Shown: positions 1 to 10,794, counted from the stretch's first letter. The stretch: 64,000 bases of DNA from Melitaea cinxia (GCF_905220565.1 NC_059416.1:10168001-10232000), one strand, 5' to 3'. A program made the numbers and translations. The notes: generated by a model not told the origin, from the letters alone.

Positions 1-611
1 TACACTTTTTCTGATCGTCACCTGGTAGACTCTTAGCGCAAAACGTGCCAGTAGTTTCTTTCTGTCTCTTATCCTCCTGCTTTCTCTCTCTCTCTCTCTC
101 TCTAACTCAGACACATACACAATCACACAACCACACATACATGCGAATTATGTCCTTTCATTTAAGTTTTTGTTTTACACAGCCTTTTCTTTAAAATATA
201 TCTAATATATTATTTATTTCTCAGTGACGTATACAATATCGCATGTATGTTAGATAAAAATTCATAAAAATATGATTATTTATTTATAAAATTATGAAAC
301 AAAAATATCATACGATGTATTCGTGAGGCGTAAAAATGTTTCTGTTCATTGTTACCAGACATAATTGCGTGACTTTGGTTTTTATCTCAGAACTAATTCA
401 GATTTAATTTAAAAGCAATTTGTTTGTAATGTTTTATATCAATTGACTTTGTTGTAATATTCGTAACTTTGTAGATAATAACGAATTAATGAATAACATA
501 ATATAAATAACAAAAAAATTATTGTGTGGTTGTATGAAACCAATTTGCATGCAACTGAAACTTTTTTCGATTTGTAGCCATTTAAATACCAAGGAACACT
601 TGCACGAATAA
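1..611. other. AT-rich intergenic sequence, no gene seen
   Basis: No coding signal or recognised repeat is visible. A short CT dinucleotide run lies at about 84-104, followed by CA-rich sequence. The stretch ends at the A that precedes the Helitron starting at 612. Confidence 0.6.
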
Positions 612-1172
612 TCTATACATATAATAAAATGGTAGGAAAGTCAAAACTGTACATTGAATATTTTTTAAAAGAATACTTGGGGTGTGATCTACAATCGATA
701 CCGAAGCCAAAAATATAGATTTTAGAATTTTTGTCTGTCTGTTTGTCTGTATGTATGTCCGGGATAAACTCAAAAAGTACTGCATGGATTTGCTTCAAAT
801 TTGGCACGAATATTATTAGGAAGTCGGGTCAACATATAGGCTACATATTATCACGCTATTACCTACCGGGAACGAGCAGTAAACCTTTATGTCCTCAACG
901 CATTCTGTAACAACGTGTAATCTAACGACGCATATATGAATGTTGTTGTTATTATGTTAATAACCATGCTATATAAGCTAGCTTTACACTATAAAAATCA
1001 CGCAATATAAGTAACTAAGCTAATTTTAAAGCAGCGCCATCTATGACATTTTTCTGTAGATATGAAATGTAAAAAAGAAACGGGTAAATGAATGTTATTT
1101 TAAAAGGTATAATCGTAGGTATTTTTGGTGCTGTATAGCGTTCACGCCGACGACGTCGCGGGCAGCAGCTAG
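612..1172 (+). mobile_element. Non-autonomous Helitron, complete
   Basis: The element begins with TC (TCTATACATATAATAAAAT) directly after A at 611 and ends in CTAG at 1169-1172 directly before T at 1173. That is the A^T insertion and CTRR-type 3' end expected of Helitrons. The last 30 bases are GC-rich (GCCGACGACGTCGCGGGCAG) and can form the subterminal hairpin. Its interior has a GTCTGTCTGTTTGTCTGT stretch and no coding capacity, so it would depend on a helicase supplied elsewhere. The last 200 bases recur at 5270-5483. Confidence 0.85.
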
Positions 1173-2082
1173 TTTAGAACATAAATGCTACACGGTGAGC
1201 TGATGCGAGCTATGGGTGCCGCCATAATTTCCTTAGCTGTTCTGCTATTCGCTTTTCACTTTATTCCTACTCTGGGGCCAGCTGTAATGCGACATGCGAT
1301 AGATAAACGTGTGGATAAGTGATAAAAAAGAAATGATGATTACGGATAATACAACAGGTAAAGTAAGTAAAAGTAATGTAATTCACTATGTTTGTAATCC
1401 CCTTCGGTTACGAGTAACGACCCTTCTTCTACATGAAGTAAAAGGCCCAGCAGTGGGATGATATAGCTTGAATCAATTCAACCCAAAAAACAACTTTATC
1501 TCGAAGCATTCGAACATTTCAATTAAATCTATAGCTTAATTTAATAAATATATAATAGTATATATAACAAATCATTCGTGCGAAACCCGTTCAAGTAACT
1601 AGTTTTCTCTCTTAAGTTATAAAAAACCCGTAAGGTAAAGCTAGCGAAGTAGCAAGGAAGAACAATAGTCTTGACGGATGGCGTCTTGTGTGTGGCATTA
1701 CACTATTTAGTGCCTATTCATTCTGAGTTAGAGCTTGCGAAGCGCCATTAAGTTGTGTCGCTGACATCGATTTGCACATTACCTTACTTATGCTGAATAA
1801 GCGCTTTTTTTTTTCAACATTTGCTTAAGATATACGAAGTAAAGTGAATTTTTGTTTAGCTAATCTAGGTGTTATTTAGTGTGTAAGTCTTAACGCCACG
1901 CAAGTGTAATTCGAATTTGAAAGATATTTAGATAAATGTTTGGAATTTTAGTTTTTTTTTTCTTTTACATTACAGATTACTTAAATTTTCGTGTTGATTC
2001 GAATTGAATATCTACTAAGTATCAATACTCATATTTTTTTTCTCTACGCCAAAAATACAAATTCATTACTTTAACTGCCTGT
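1173..2082. other. Intergenic, AT-rich, only a SINE-tail remnant
   Basis: No gene is visible. A short stretch around 1424-1475 (AGGCCCAGCAGTGGGATG) resembles the 3' tail of the tRNA-derived SINE seen whole at 33084-33423. Confidence 0.5.
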
Positions 2083-2290
2083 GTGCCTGCCTGTAACACC
2101 AGAAGCATCGCAAGTGCATTGCCGACCCTACCCTCAATCACCACCAGGAGCTGTGGTCACCTTACTCACAACAGGAACACAACGCTGTTTGAAAGCAATA
2201 TTATTTCGCTGAGATCTTCTGTAAGCTCGAGGTACTTCGCCAGTCAGGCTGCTCCAGGATATTTCCTGCTATTTCCTACCTCAGTTAAAG
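2083..2290 (+). repeat. Dispersed repeat family B copy
   Basis: This is one of at least six copies in the window (others near 3960, 9440, 16550, 37055 and 63421). Shared landmarks are GCATCGCAAG..GCATTGCCGACC, then CACAACAGGAACACAAC, then a block ending GGCTGCTCCAGGATAT and TTTCCTACCTCAGTT. The 98-codon open frame across it is a by-product of the repeat and not a gene. No TIRs or poly(A) mark the ends, so the class is unknown. Confidence 0.7.
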
Positions 2291-3571
2291 TTTTTATGCC
2301 AATGCAAACAGACATACAGAAATATTTGAAGATAATAGATAAAAAAGCGCTTCGCATTAAAAGACCCTCAAAAGGATAAACCCAATCCCAAAATAGGTAA
2401 TATTTCCGTTAAATTAGAAACCCTTCAAACTGTGGTATGGAATGATATGATAACGTCAAATTGTCTCACCCTAATCACTCGCGTGTCTTCAAATCTATTG
2501 ACACCTAATATCAAAACTGTGACTGTAAGATACGTTCACACCAATATTTTTCCATTGCAAGCAATATTTAAATCTTTAACATTTTAGTCTAACTTTTTAT
2601 TATATGGGTAATGCTTTTAATGAACACATGGCTTTAGAAAGGGGTTATTTGAAGATTGGGTATACAGATTAAATTATTTTATGAACTGACAGCGAACAGA
2701 TGGGAAATGAAGGTCTTATATTCTTAAATTGTTAATTTAAAGTATATCAAAGATATGTAAGTAAGTATTAATGACAGTATCGTGGATTTGTCTATTTCTT
2801 GTTTGTATGTTATGTATTAAAAAAAATTAGAGAGATTAAGAAACTTTATAGTTTGGGGGTGCGAGGTACATCACGTCGGGGTCATCAGTATGGGTGTGTG
2901 TGAGGAGGAACAGGGCGTAGAGTTCCTCATCCACCTTCGCAAAAGGGAGGATCCTCCGACCAGACGCACGACACGCACGTGTTAGGCGCCGAGTTTCACT
3001 GTAACAGTTTAAAAATGTTTTAGTACGTTTTTTCTCAAATAAACTCGGGCGAAACCACAGCTAGTGGCTACTTAGATTTACGTTGTTCAATAAAATTAAA
3101 GTAAGGTAAATATGCTGTACTGTAAAGACTTGTAAATGTGAGACTACTGCACATGTTCTTATGTCGTATCATTGAACGAATGATCGATTATTTGAATGAA
3201 TGATAAATAAATAAATAAATGAAAAAATGAAAAGATCATTCTATTTTTGAATGTTTTTACATGTCTCAGAATGTATTTTAAGACATGCAAGTTTCCCAAA
3301 GATATTAACTTATAACTTGAAAATTCAGCGGCACTTTAATAACTTAATTTAATACTCATGTTTTCCAGTGATTGCTGTTCAATAACAAATAGCTCAAAAT
3401 TAAATCTCAGATTGAGAATACTTTATTTCCATTGAAATGTTCTCGCGAGCCTGTCATAAAACATTCGGATCGGAAAGCGCTTCAGAGCGCTTCAAACAAA
3501 CGATAGTAAAAGACGAATGAACGAAGGGATGTTATTACATTCTGTAATAACACTTAAACTTGATAATTGGG
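2291..3571. other. Intergenic, no gene seen
   Basis: AT-rich sequence with one GC-richer patch at about 2855-3000 (CACGTCGGGGTCATCAGT and following) that looks like a fragment of an unidentified repeat. An (AATA)n run lies near 3205-3222. Confidence 0.45.
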
Positions 3572-3700
3572 TCATCATTACAGCCTATACAGTCCACTGC
3601 TGGACATAGGCCTCCACAAGTTTACGCCAAAAATAACGTGAACTCATGTGTTTTGCCCATAGTCACCACGCTGGGCAGGCGGGTTGGTGACCGTGATAAT
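3572..3700 (+). repeat. Dispersed repeat family A, truncated copy
   Basis: It carries the start of a family seen in full at 14990-15315: CAGTCCACTGCTGGACATAG, then CATGTGTTTTGCCCATAGTC, then GGCGGGTTGGTGACCG. This copy stops after that last motif. Further copies lie at 16807, 38150 and 46897, and reversed at 12651 and 18519. Confidence 0.75.
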
Positions 3701-3977
3701 TGGGTGTCTAGTTTTATTTACAAGTTCCCTTGCTTTGTGACGTGTTTGGTGCTACGATTTTATTAAATAAATGAATATTAAATAAAATAACCACAGCGTT
3801 TTAATACTTCTGCATATACCTACCTCGAAGTATTTTAAAAAATATATAAATCTCTTTTTAGTGTACAGACGATGATATGATTATTTGAATATAGTTTTGG
3901 TCCGTCAGTCCGTCTAATAGTAACATACCTCAACCTTAAAGAAGCCTACAGCTAAAAAATACTGCTCTGGAAGTCTT

Positions 3978-4007
3978 GGAACACAACACTGCTAAGTGTT
4001 GTGTTCC
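3978..4007. repeat. Perfect 13-bp inverted repeat inside a family B remnant
   Basis: GGAACACAACACT at 3978-3990 is followed after the loop GCTA by its exact reverse complement at 3995-4007. The surroundings (about 3960-4130) look like a decayed minus-strand copy of family B, whose consensus contains the GGAACACAAC motif. The hairpin may therefore be the join of two inverted family B ends. Confidence 0.65.
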
Positions 4008-4130
4008 TGTGTCGAATAAGCTGGTCCGACTTGTTATGGAGTTTAAGAGGCAAGAGTAGCAATGTGATGTTCTTGGTATTGCAGGCGTCCCCCGGCTACA
4101 GTAACTGCTTACCTATTACCCGCTTTAACA

Positions 4131-5269
4131 TATTTGCCACCTTTTATAAAAATCCTTAAACTGAAATTTTTATATAACTTAAATTCATTAAATTAAAAAT
4201 CTTTCATAAAAGACGTAGACAATAAAAAGGTTTACATTTTTTTTTACTTATTTGGTAACAAAACAACAACAACAACAGTATATAGCAACACTTATCTTTT
4301 ATTACTAAAGAGATTGCATGTAGACCAGTCTCTCGTAAACGCATCCGGCGGAAACTGTCCTAAGTCCTCAGACAAATGATAATATATAGTTTAATGAAAA
4401 AAATAAAGAACGTATTTTTCTCTATCCGATACGATATCGTTATTGATTCAAAATCACAGTCGAATGCAAATATTTGAAAAAAAAATTACCCAGTGTTTAT
4501 AGCGACTGGTTGTTGCGATAGCAATAGCGAGTTACATCTTCGCATCATTATCATCATACATACATCTATGTGTTTGTCTAACGATCTAGAAGACTAACGA
4601 TCGAGTTGTTGTTATGTTTCCGGATGCCATATACACAATTTTAATCTGTGAAGCATTCGTTTATTGAAATTCAATAGAAAAATTTTCTGTATACTTTTCT
4701 ATGATTGCAATTTTATGACTTGGTTAAATTAATTGTTATAAAAAAAGAGGTTTTTGCTCTATTGTTTATCTTCTTCTTCTTCTTCTTCTCAAAATGGCTT
4801 TTAATAGTGCCAAATGAGCACAGATAATTTCGCCAATGTCACGTAGAATCTATCTTTTATAAATTCTCTTCAAATCCATTGCAAACAATATTTATGATTT
4901 TACTAGACTGAAATGTCACATTACTGGGCAATGGTTTCTCATTCCTTATAAAAAAAGGGTTAGCTCTTAGCATTGAGCTATTCAGAAGAAGAGCTCTTAT
5001 CAACCAAGTTGTTCCATTACGGGTTGACATGCTTTTTTTATTAGTTCAATAGATATTATTTCGTGCCTTATCACGAAATCTAAACAAAATACAGTTCAAT
5101 TGTCGTTACTAAATATCGTTACTGATACTTATCTGCTTTTCTGGGGCTCAATGGTCATGTTGTATCGGATACTATGAAAGCTCTCTAATAAAGATTTATA
5201 TAGCCCATACTCTATATGTTGCTGAAATTAGTTCTGCCTTGGTTTTATTAAATAAAACCAAAATATACA
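4131..5269. other. Intergenic, AT-rich, no gene seen
   Basis: Only simple repeats are visible: (CAA)n near 4262-4278 and (TTC)n near 4770-4790. No open frame of note on either strand. Confidence 0.5.
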
Positions 5270-5483
5270 AGCCAAGCTTCACAAGCTATATAAGCTAGCT
5301 TCACACTATAAAAATCACGCAATATAAGTAACTAAGCCTATAAACATAATTAAATGAATATACATAAGTAGACAAGACAATTTTAAAGCAGCGCCATCTA
5401 TGAGATTTTTCTGTAGATATGAAATGTAAAGAAGAAACGGGTAAATGAATGTTCACGCAGACGACGTCGCGGGCAGCAGCTAG
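5270..5483 (+). mobile_element. Helitron 3' fragment, same family as 612-1172
   Basis: From CTATATAAGCTAGCTTCACA to CTAG at 5480-5483, followed by T, this copies the last 200 bases of the 612-1172 element almost base for base, including CAGCGCCATCTATGA and GACGACGTCGCGGGCAGCAG. It differs by a short insertion near 5337-5375 and a deletion before the hairpin. The 5' half is missing. Confidence 0.8.
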
Positions 5484-5514
5484 TATATATTATTTGAGAG
5501 TTTATTCTTATTAT

Positions 5515-5675
5515 GTTCTGTCAAAAGTTACCTAATAGTAAATTTATTACTATTATTTTTTTTGTATTAAAACCTTCCGTGGGGCTTAAGGAGCATACAA
5601 AAAAGTAAATTAACCGAATTGGTTGAGCCATTCTCGAGTTATGCGCTTAGCAACAGTCATTTTTATTTAAATAGA
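5515..5675 (-). mobile_element. Small Helitron, second family, 3' end lost
   Basis: Read on the minus strand it starts TCTATTTAAATAAAAATGAC and continues GTTGCTAAGCGC, ATAACTCGAGAATGGCTC and the AACCTTCCGTGGG region in opposite sense. It matches the complete 169-bp element at 61762-61930. The CTAG end is not found, so this copy is truncated where it meets the Helitron fragment ending at 5483. Confidence 0.65.
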
Positions 5676-5941
5676 TTACGTTATTTTGTAATCTGAAGAC
5701 AAATAATAGCTGAAATAATTCATTTAGGAATAATCTTAAATTTATATAATAGCGCAGGTACATTAAAATGAAACATTAAGGAAGTGGGTTATATAACTCA
5801 GAATAATTAGCAGCTATTCATGTAATATAATGAAATGATAATGGAAATTTTAGCAAATATTTTATGACATTTCACAACATGAATAAATTTTTGTTGTAAT
5901 TGTTCATTGTCATACGAAAATAAAATTTTAATATTTTATAT

Positions 5942-6240
5942 AAGGACGCGTTGGCGCAACGGTTACAGCACTGGTTAGTGACTGTTGCGCTGGTGGTAGC
6001 GGCTTCGATCCCCGTACATGACAAACATTTGTATTGGACATACATATGTTTCCCGTGGTCTGAGTGTTTGTGCAATCCTTGTGGGTCTCCCCACCGAGCC
6101 TCGGAGAGCATGTTAACCCGTCGGTCCCGGTTGTTATTATGTACACCTCATAGCGAACGTTACTCATAGTAGATAGATCCGCCAACCCGCATTGTAGCAG
6201 CGTGGTGGATTAAGCTATTATTCTTTTGCTACACGGGGAA
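5942..6240 (+). mobile_element. tRNA-derived SINE
   Basis: Starts GGACGCGTTGGCGCAACGG, which contains an A box (TGGCGCAACGG), with the B box GGCTTCGATCCC about 50 bases later. The tRNA-like head is followed by the same body as the copies at 33084 and 37911 (ACAAACATTTGTATTGG, then TGTTTCCCGTGGTCTG). Overlapping short open frames on both strands are shadows of this repeat. It abuts repeat C sequence near 6250. Confidence 0.85.
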
Positions 6241-6249
6241 AGATGCCCG

Positions 6250-6440
6250 GTGTATTTATTTGATTATTTTTTATTATTTTGTCGGTGTAATTGAAGTCGG
6301 TTTTTTTTTTTTCGTTTTCCAGCAAACCCTATTATAAATTGGAGCACTTTACAAACCACAGCTTTCGAATAAAAAAAGAATCATCAAAATCGGTACACCC
6401 AATAAGAAATAATGTTAACACAAATAAAAAATAGTCGATT
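6250..6440 (-). repeat. Repeat family C fragment that replaced the 3' end of a retrotransposon
   Basis: On the minus strand the stretch reads GGTGTACCGATTTTGATGAT, then TTTATTCGAAAGCTG, and near its far end AACCGACTTCAATTACA. These motifs are shared with the large family C copies at 48226, 50526 and 52386. It continues in frame from the reverse transcriptase ORF, so the last 35 or so codons of that ORF are repeat-derived. Confidence 0.7.
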
Positions 6441-9016
6441 GTCTGCTGTTGCAGTATAATGACAAGTTTTGTGAAATGTGGTGGAGCAAGTGTGTCAACG
6501 CAGGTTGCGTCCCACAAAAGCGCCCGTCCCCTTTCCCAGGGAACCAACGTCAATCCATCAGGTCTCTTGCCATCACTGCGACTAATTCCAGTTGGCTCGA
6601 TAAGAGCAGGAACGTCGATGGTGGCAAGAGCTCTTTTTATGGTATCGTTTAGGGAACCGTGGCGGGAAAACCTACCTGAACTCTTGTTACAGGAAAGGCC
6701 GTGTAGTCCGAAAGAATCGACCTCTTTTCCGCACGGACATCTGTGTTCAAAGCACAGTGGAGCTCCCAACCGGAGACCGAGAGCAATTCTAAAACTTTCA
6801 TTGTCTAAAAGTGTCCCAAGATTTTTTGACGACATTGCGTGTAACCAGTGACCTGACTCTTTATTTGACACAGCTAGAAGCCTGGCACGGTTTTTGTCAC
6901 TTGTAAGATTTTGCGTCAAACTTATATGAGTATTGTGAACTATTGGTATATCCCGAAGTTTTTGTTTTGTAATGTCCTTCGGGATATCGCCATTAGGACA
7001 CATTAACTTCCAGTTTTCTATTACGTCTGTAGCATCTGTAATTTGGACTGAATTAGATTTTAAGATGTCAGAACATAAACCCTTGATACTATGCACAGAA
7101 GCAAGAAACGCAGGAAGAGCGACACTCGAAATTTTTCTCACGCCGATGCCACCATCTCTAATTGGTAAAGTAGCTTGGGTCCATGAATTTTCATCAAAAG
7201 ATAAATTTAGAATTTTTTCTAATGAATTTTTCAAAGTGGCATCAAGTTTTTCGGTCATTCCAGGAAATTTCCAAATTGGGCTTGCGCGTAAAATATACAT
7301 TAATTTTGGGACAAATAGACAATATTTTAATATAGTGTAGGCAATATGAGAATTTAGAGTGCCCAATTTGTCAGTGTTTTCAACAAATATTTTAATTTTA
7401 TTATGCAAAATTGGCCGTATGCCTTCATCAAAAAGTGGTGCACCTAGAAGACAAAGTGTACTTATTTGAAGTATTTTTAAATTAGGAGCAATTTTATTAA
7501 ATAATTCCGTTGCCAAATTAATTTTGGAAAGTGATAGAAGATCTGTGAAAAAAATTTCACATTTTGAAAAATTTAATTTGAGACCAATTTTATCAAACTC
7601 GTTTTTAATTTTGATTAAGTCTTCAAAGACATCGTCCACTTTACCTCCTATGGTTCCATCATCTAGGTACCATATGTTCAATTTTGATTTTAAATTTGAG
7701 ATACATTTGTGGATACCTAGACTAAAAAGAGCCGGACCCAGTGGGTCTCCTTGCTGAACGCCGACATTAGAAAAAATTGTATTCTCGCCAAAAAGTAGCT
7801 TAGATGGTGAACTGTAACATTGCCAAACATAAGGATAAATTTCAGGAAGATGTAATGAAACTTCGTTAAGCAAGGTTGCTCTGTCTAAAGAATTAAAAGC
7901 ATTCTTTACATCAACTTTCAGCAGAACTTCAGCCTCATTACTTTTTAAAAAAGTACGAGCCGCGTGAACTGCTGCTTCACAGCCTCCTTTGCTTCCAAAG
8001 CCCAATTGTATTGGTTGAAATTTTGTTTTTAGGCTGGAGACTATGTGTCTACATGCCAATTTAGACGCCAGACGGCGAAATGTGGTCCCAATAGCAATCG
8101 GATGGATACTACCGTCTTTTTTGTTAAAGGCACATAGTCTTGCACCGTAAATATGAGACAAAAAAGATGAAGATACCTTGCCAGATAACATGAAATTACA
8201 AAGATTGGTTATGTCATTCAAGAGAGCCCTGCCAGCGTCACTGGCTGAAACACTCACAAGATCTTTAAGATGTTGTGGTGTGATGCCATCTATGCCGCTA
8301 GCAGAGCCACTTGAGAACGACATAATTGCAGCATAGGTGTCTTCATCTTTAACCTGTAAAACATTATTGAAAATAGGTGGACTTGGGAGCAAGGACGCCG
8401 GATTCGGTAAGGGATGCTTTTCGCGTGAGGCTTCTAGCGTTTTATTATCAAAAGGTGCGAGGGTATCACTAGAGAAAAGAATGCGAGCTGCATTCTTAAG
8501 ATCTCCATCCATTGCTTTATTTTCAATAATTTTACTAGAATCAGAATATAAAGGTCGTGGGTTTTTAGGAATGATAATCGGAATGTCTAACAAGCTATTC
8601 TGTTTTAATTTAGTTGATAAAGAACCATTTTTGGTTTTATCAACATGTAAAAATTTGTAGGAAAACAAAAAAAGATTTTGCCAGGCCGAATCAGTGTCCG
8701 AAATACATTTTTTAATCACAGATGATAGTGATCTAGCTAGAGCCATCCTCGCTCCTCTAGGAACTCGTTTAACAAGCGGGATATTTTTGTGACATTTTAA
8801 AATGAATTTTTCAAATGGAACCGAATTATTATCACTGGTTACGGTTGATGAAGTATCAGTTAAAATAGGTAATGAATGCACTAATGGATCGCTGTGGCAA
8901 TGGGTGGTGTGAATTTTTAAGCCTTTGCGGCCCCTAAACAACTTTCCGTTAGTGCATTTTGGACAAGTGAAAAGTTCCGGTTGAGATACATTGGTTGTTT
9001 TAAAACTATTTGACAT
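6332..9016 (-). CDS. Non-LTR retrotransposon protein: zinc finger, reverse transcriptase, restriction-like endonuclease (3' truncated)
   Basis: An 894-codon open frame. A C2H2 zinc finger lies at residues about 18-40 (CPKC..HTTHCH). The reverse transcriptase occupies about 230-560: KVDVKNAFNSLDR carries the first catalytic Asp, VQQGDPLGPALFSL follows, and WYLDDGTIGG is the YxDD box. Near residue 770 is CPCGKEVDSFGLHGLSC, the C-C-H-C pattern placed just before the endonuclease in R2-type elements. It is followed by RH..LND, RPDG and WDATCVDTLAP, the start of a PD-(D/E)XK fold. The protein should prime reverse transcription from nicked target DNA. Downstream of WDATCVDTLAP the frame passes into repeat C sequence (QQQTIDYF onward), so the rest of the endonuclease is lost and this copy is probably not mobile. 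The named clade is not certain; R2-like RLE class is safest. Confidence 0.9.
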   Translation of the reverse strand: MSNSFKTTNVSQPELFTCPKCTNGKLFRGRKGLKIHTTHCHSDPLVHSLPILTDTSSTVTSDNNSVPFEKFILKCHKNIPLVKRVPRGARMALARSLSSVIKKCISDTDSAWQNLFLFSYKFLHVDKTKNGSLSTKLKQNSLLDIPIIIPKNPRPLYSDSSKIIENKAMDGDLKNAARILFSSDTLAPFDNKTLEASREKHPLPNPASLLPSPPIFNNVLQVKDEDTYAAIMSFSSGSASGIDGITPQHLKDLVSVSASDAGRALLNDITNLCNFMLSGKVSSSFLSHIYGARLCAFNKKDGSIHPIAIGTTFRRLASKLACRHIVSSLKTKFQPIQLGFGSKGGCEAAVHAARTFLKSNEAEVLLKVDVKNAFNSLDRATLLNEVSLHLPEIYPYVWQCYSSPSKLLFGENTIFSNVGVQQGDPLGPALFSLGIHKCISNLKSKLNIWYLDDGTIGGKVDDVFEDLIKIKNEFDKIGLKLNFSKCEIFFTDLLSLSKINLATELFNKIAPNLKILQISTLCLLGAPLFDEGIRPILHNKIKIFVENTDKLGTLNSHIAYTILKYCLFVPKLMYILRASPIWKFPGMTEKLDATLKNSLEKILNLSFDENSWTQATLPIRDGGIGVRKISSVALPAFLASVHSIKGLCSDILKSNSVQITDATDVIENWKLMCPNGDIPKDITKQKLRDIPIVHNTHISLTQNLTSDKNRARLLAVSNKESGHWLHAMSSKNLGTLLDNESFRIALGLRLGAPLCFEHRCPCGKEVDSFGLHGLSCNKSSGRFSRHGSLNDTIKRALATIDVPALIEPTGISRSDGKRPDGLTLVPWERGRALLWDATCVDTLAPPHFTKLVIILQQQTIDYFLFVLTLFLIGCTDFDDSFFIRKLWFVKCSNL

Positions 9017-9055
9017 ATTATCGCACTACACTTAAATACACACACATAAAGTCAC

Positions 9056-9165
9056 TATAATGGCGTTGCTGCGGCGTCGGCAGCACGGAGACCCGCTGCA
9101 GGGGCACCCGGCTGCTTGCCTCAGGCCGCCTTCATTGCTCGGCAACGCCACGCTCAGGAAATCTG
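9056..9165 (-). other. GC-rich block upstream of the retrotransposon ORF
   Basis: A GC-rich island in AT-rich surroundings lies 40 bases upstream of the reverse-transcriptase start codon. TGGCGTTGC at 9061-9069 pairs with GCAACGCCA at 9142-9150, so the strand could fold into a long-range stem. It is most simply read as the 5' untranslated region of the element. Function is inference. Confidence 0.45.
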
Positions 9166-9439
9166 AAAAAGAAAAAACGTTAAAGCGGAATCTTGTAATT
9201 TATATATAATTCCGATATTGTCGGAATTATTTTATGCAATTTGATGTCAATTTAATAAAGAAATATGATCGAAATAATAAAATATAAAAATAAAATTTAG
9301 AGAGAATATTTTTGAAGTTGACGTCAAATTGACAAGTCCAAAAAAATTATTAATAATAAATAATTAAAAAAATAATTAATAATTAATATTATTTTCATAA
9401 TACGTTTTAAATTCCATGTGCGTAAATTTCCACATTATT

Positions 9440-9690
9440 ATTTTGTGAGGTAGGCCGCAGCAGGAAATATCTTACAAAAAGTTAAGAGGAGAACCACTGG
9501 GGACATACCCTCAAGCTTACAGGAGCTAAATAACATTGCTCTCAAGCAGTGTTGTGTTCCTGTGATAATTATGTGAGATAGCCAGAGATCATGTGTCGTT
9601 GACGTCCATAGGTTACGGCATACCACGGCTTGATGGCAAGGGCATAGACTTACCATCGATTGGACCGTACGTTTGTCTGCGACCTTTGTG
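9440..9690 (-). repeat. Repeat family B copy, reversed and diverged
   Basis: Reading in reverse, it shows the ACAGGAACACAACACTGCTT motif, the block GAGCAATGTTATTTAGCTCC, and after 9590 the head of the family (GCCGTAACCTATGG, compare ACCATAGCCTATAG at 63461). A 93-codon frame at 9593-9874 begins inside this head and is therefore not accepted as a gene. Confidence 0.6.
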
Positions 9691-9885
9691 TTGTAAAAAA
9701 AAAACCGGAGCTGCGCTAAATGCATTTTCCCGTGAACTTGGAAAAAGGTTATCCAAGTACTTTGCGGATAAAGTAGGACAGGCGCACGTCATCTATGGCG
9801 GTATCGGAAACTTTAATAGCAATTTTGACATACAAAAACAAAACATCGCTGCAATTTTAATAATTCTAAGCTAAAATATAATGGA

Positions 9886-10656
9886 CATTGATCCGCCATA
9901 TTTTTTTTCCTTAAGCCTTAAGCAATGAGTTATCAAATGTGGTGCAGTCGACCGGAAGTTATGCGCGTACAATCGTAAAATCTCTATTAGTTTAATTACA
10001 TATTAAATCTCAGTTTCATATACAAAAAACCATTCGTTTTCTCACGAACAGTTTAATTTCAAACATGTCAAGCTAAACTTAAAAGTTCGTAACCTGTCAT
10101 AATGGCGCTTAGTTAACTACTTAAAGTTTTACAAGCTTTAAGAACATTGTTTATTTATGGAATCTTAGGAAATGTTCTAAAATACAATTTAAACTTTCTC
10201 CTCTGACCTGGAAAATCAGATTAAAAAGTTGTCAAATTGATTTAAATTTCGACTTCAAAAGTGTAAACAAAAGAATAAATTATATATCTAATTGTGTAAG
10301 ATAAGATCTTCAATATGATTGGGAGTATAAATAATAATTTAGGGGACATTTTTATATATTTTTTTATTTTAAAGTTAGATTAACCATAACTTTCCAGAAT
10401 AATAGGAAAACTTTTCTTGACGTCCCAGAAAATTAATTTAAAGATATGATATTTTAATTTTTTTTAATTCAATTTTTTTATTGAAATATTATACATATTT
10501 ATAATTAATAACTTAAGAACTAAATTTTTACAGATAGTTATGGTACAAATCATGTCTGCGAGGAATGGTGCTGAGAATGCTGGCAGGATTTCCCCGATGA
10601 ATCGCTATGAATATTCTCTAGGCAAAAAATGAACCAGCAATCTTGTCACCAGTGAA
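9886..10656. other. Intergenic, AT-rich, no gene seen
   Basis: No coding signal, TIR or recognised repeat was found on either strand. Confidence 0.45.
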
Positions 10657-10794
10657 GGTAATTAAGTAAGGAGTTATCTCATTTAAAAAATTTGTTGCAC
10701 TGCTACTCCAAGGTCCAAGTGTAGAGGTAATTAAGTAAGGTGTTATCTCATTAAAAAAAATTTAATACTGCTATTCCAAGGTCCGACTGCAAAC
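10657..10794 (+). repeat. Two tandem copies of a 69-bp unit
   Basis: GGTAATTAAGTAAGG begins at 10657 and again at 10726. Each copy continues GTTATCTCATT, then CTGCTA(C/T)TCCAAGGTCC. The copies differ at several positions, so the duplication is not recent. Confidence 0.75.

Noticed and set aside
2083..2379. 98-codon plus-strand frame
   Set aside because: It spans a family B repeat; the same sequence occurs in at least five other places.
5872..6185. Three short frames on both strands
   Set aside because: They overlap a tRNA-derived SINE, and the same frames recur at the SINE copies at 33070 and 37878.
9593..9874. 93-codon plus-strand frame (GIPRLDGKGIDLPSIGPYVC and onward)
   Set aside because: Its first third lies in a reversed family B repeat and no domain is recognisable in the rest.
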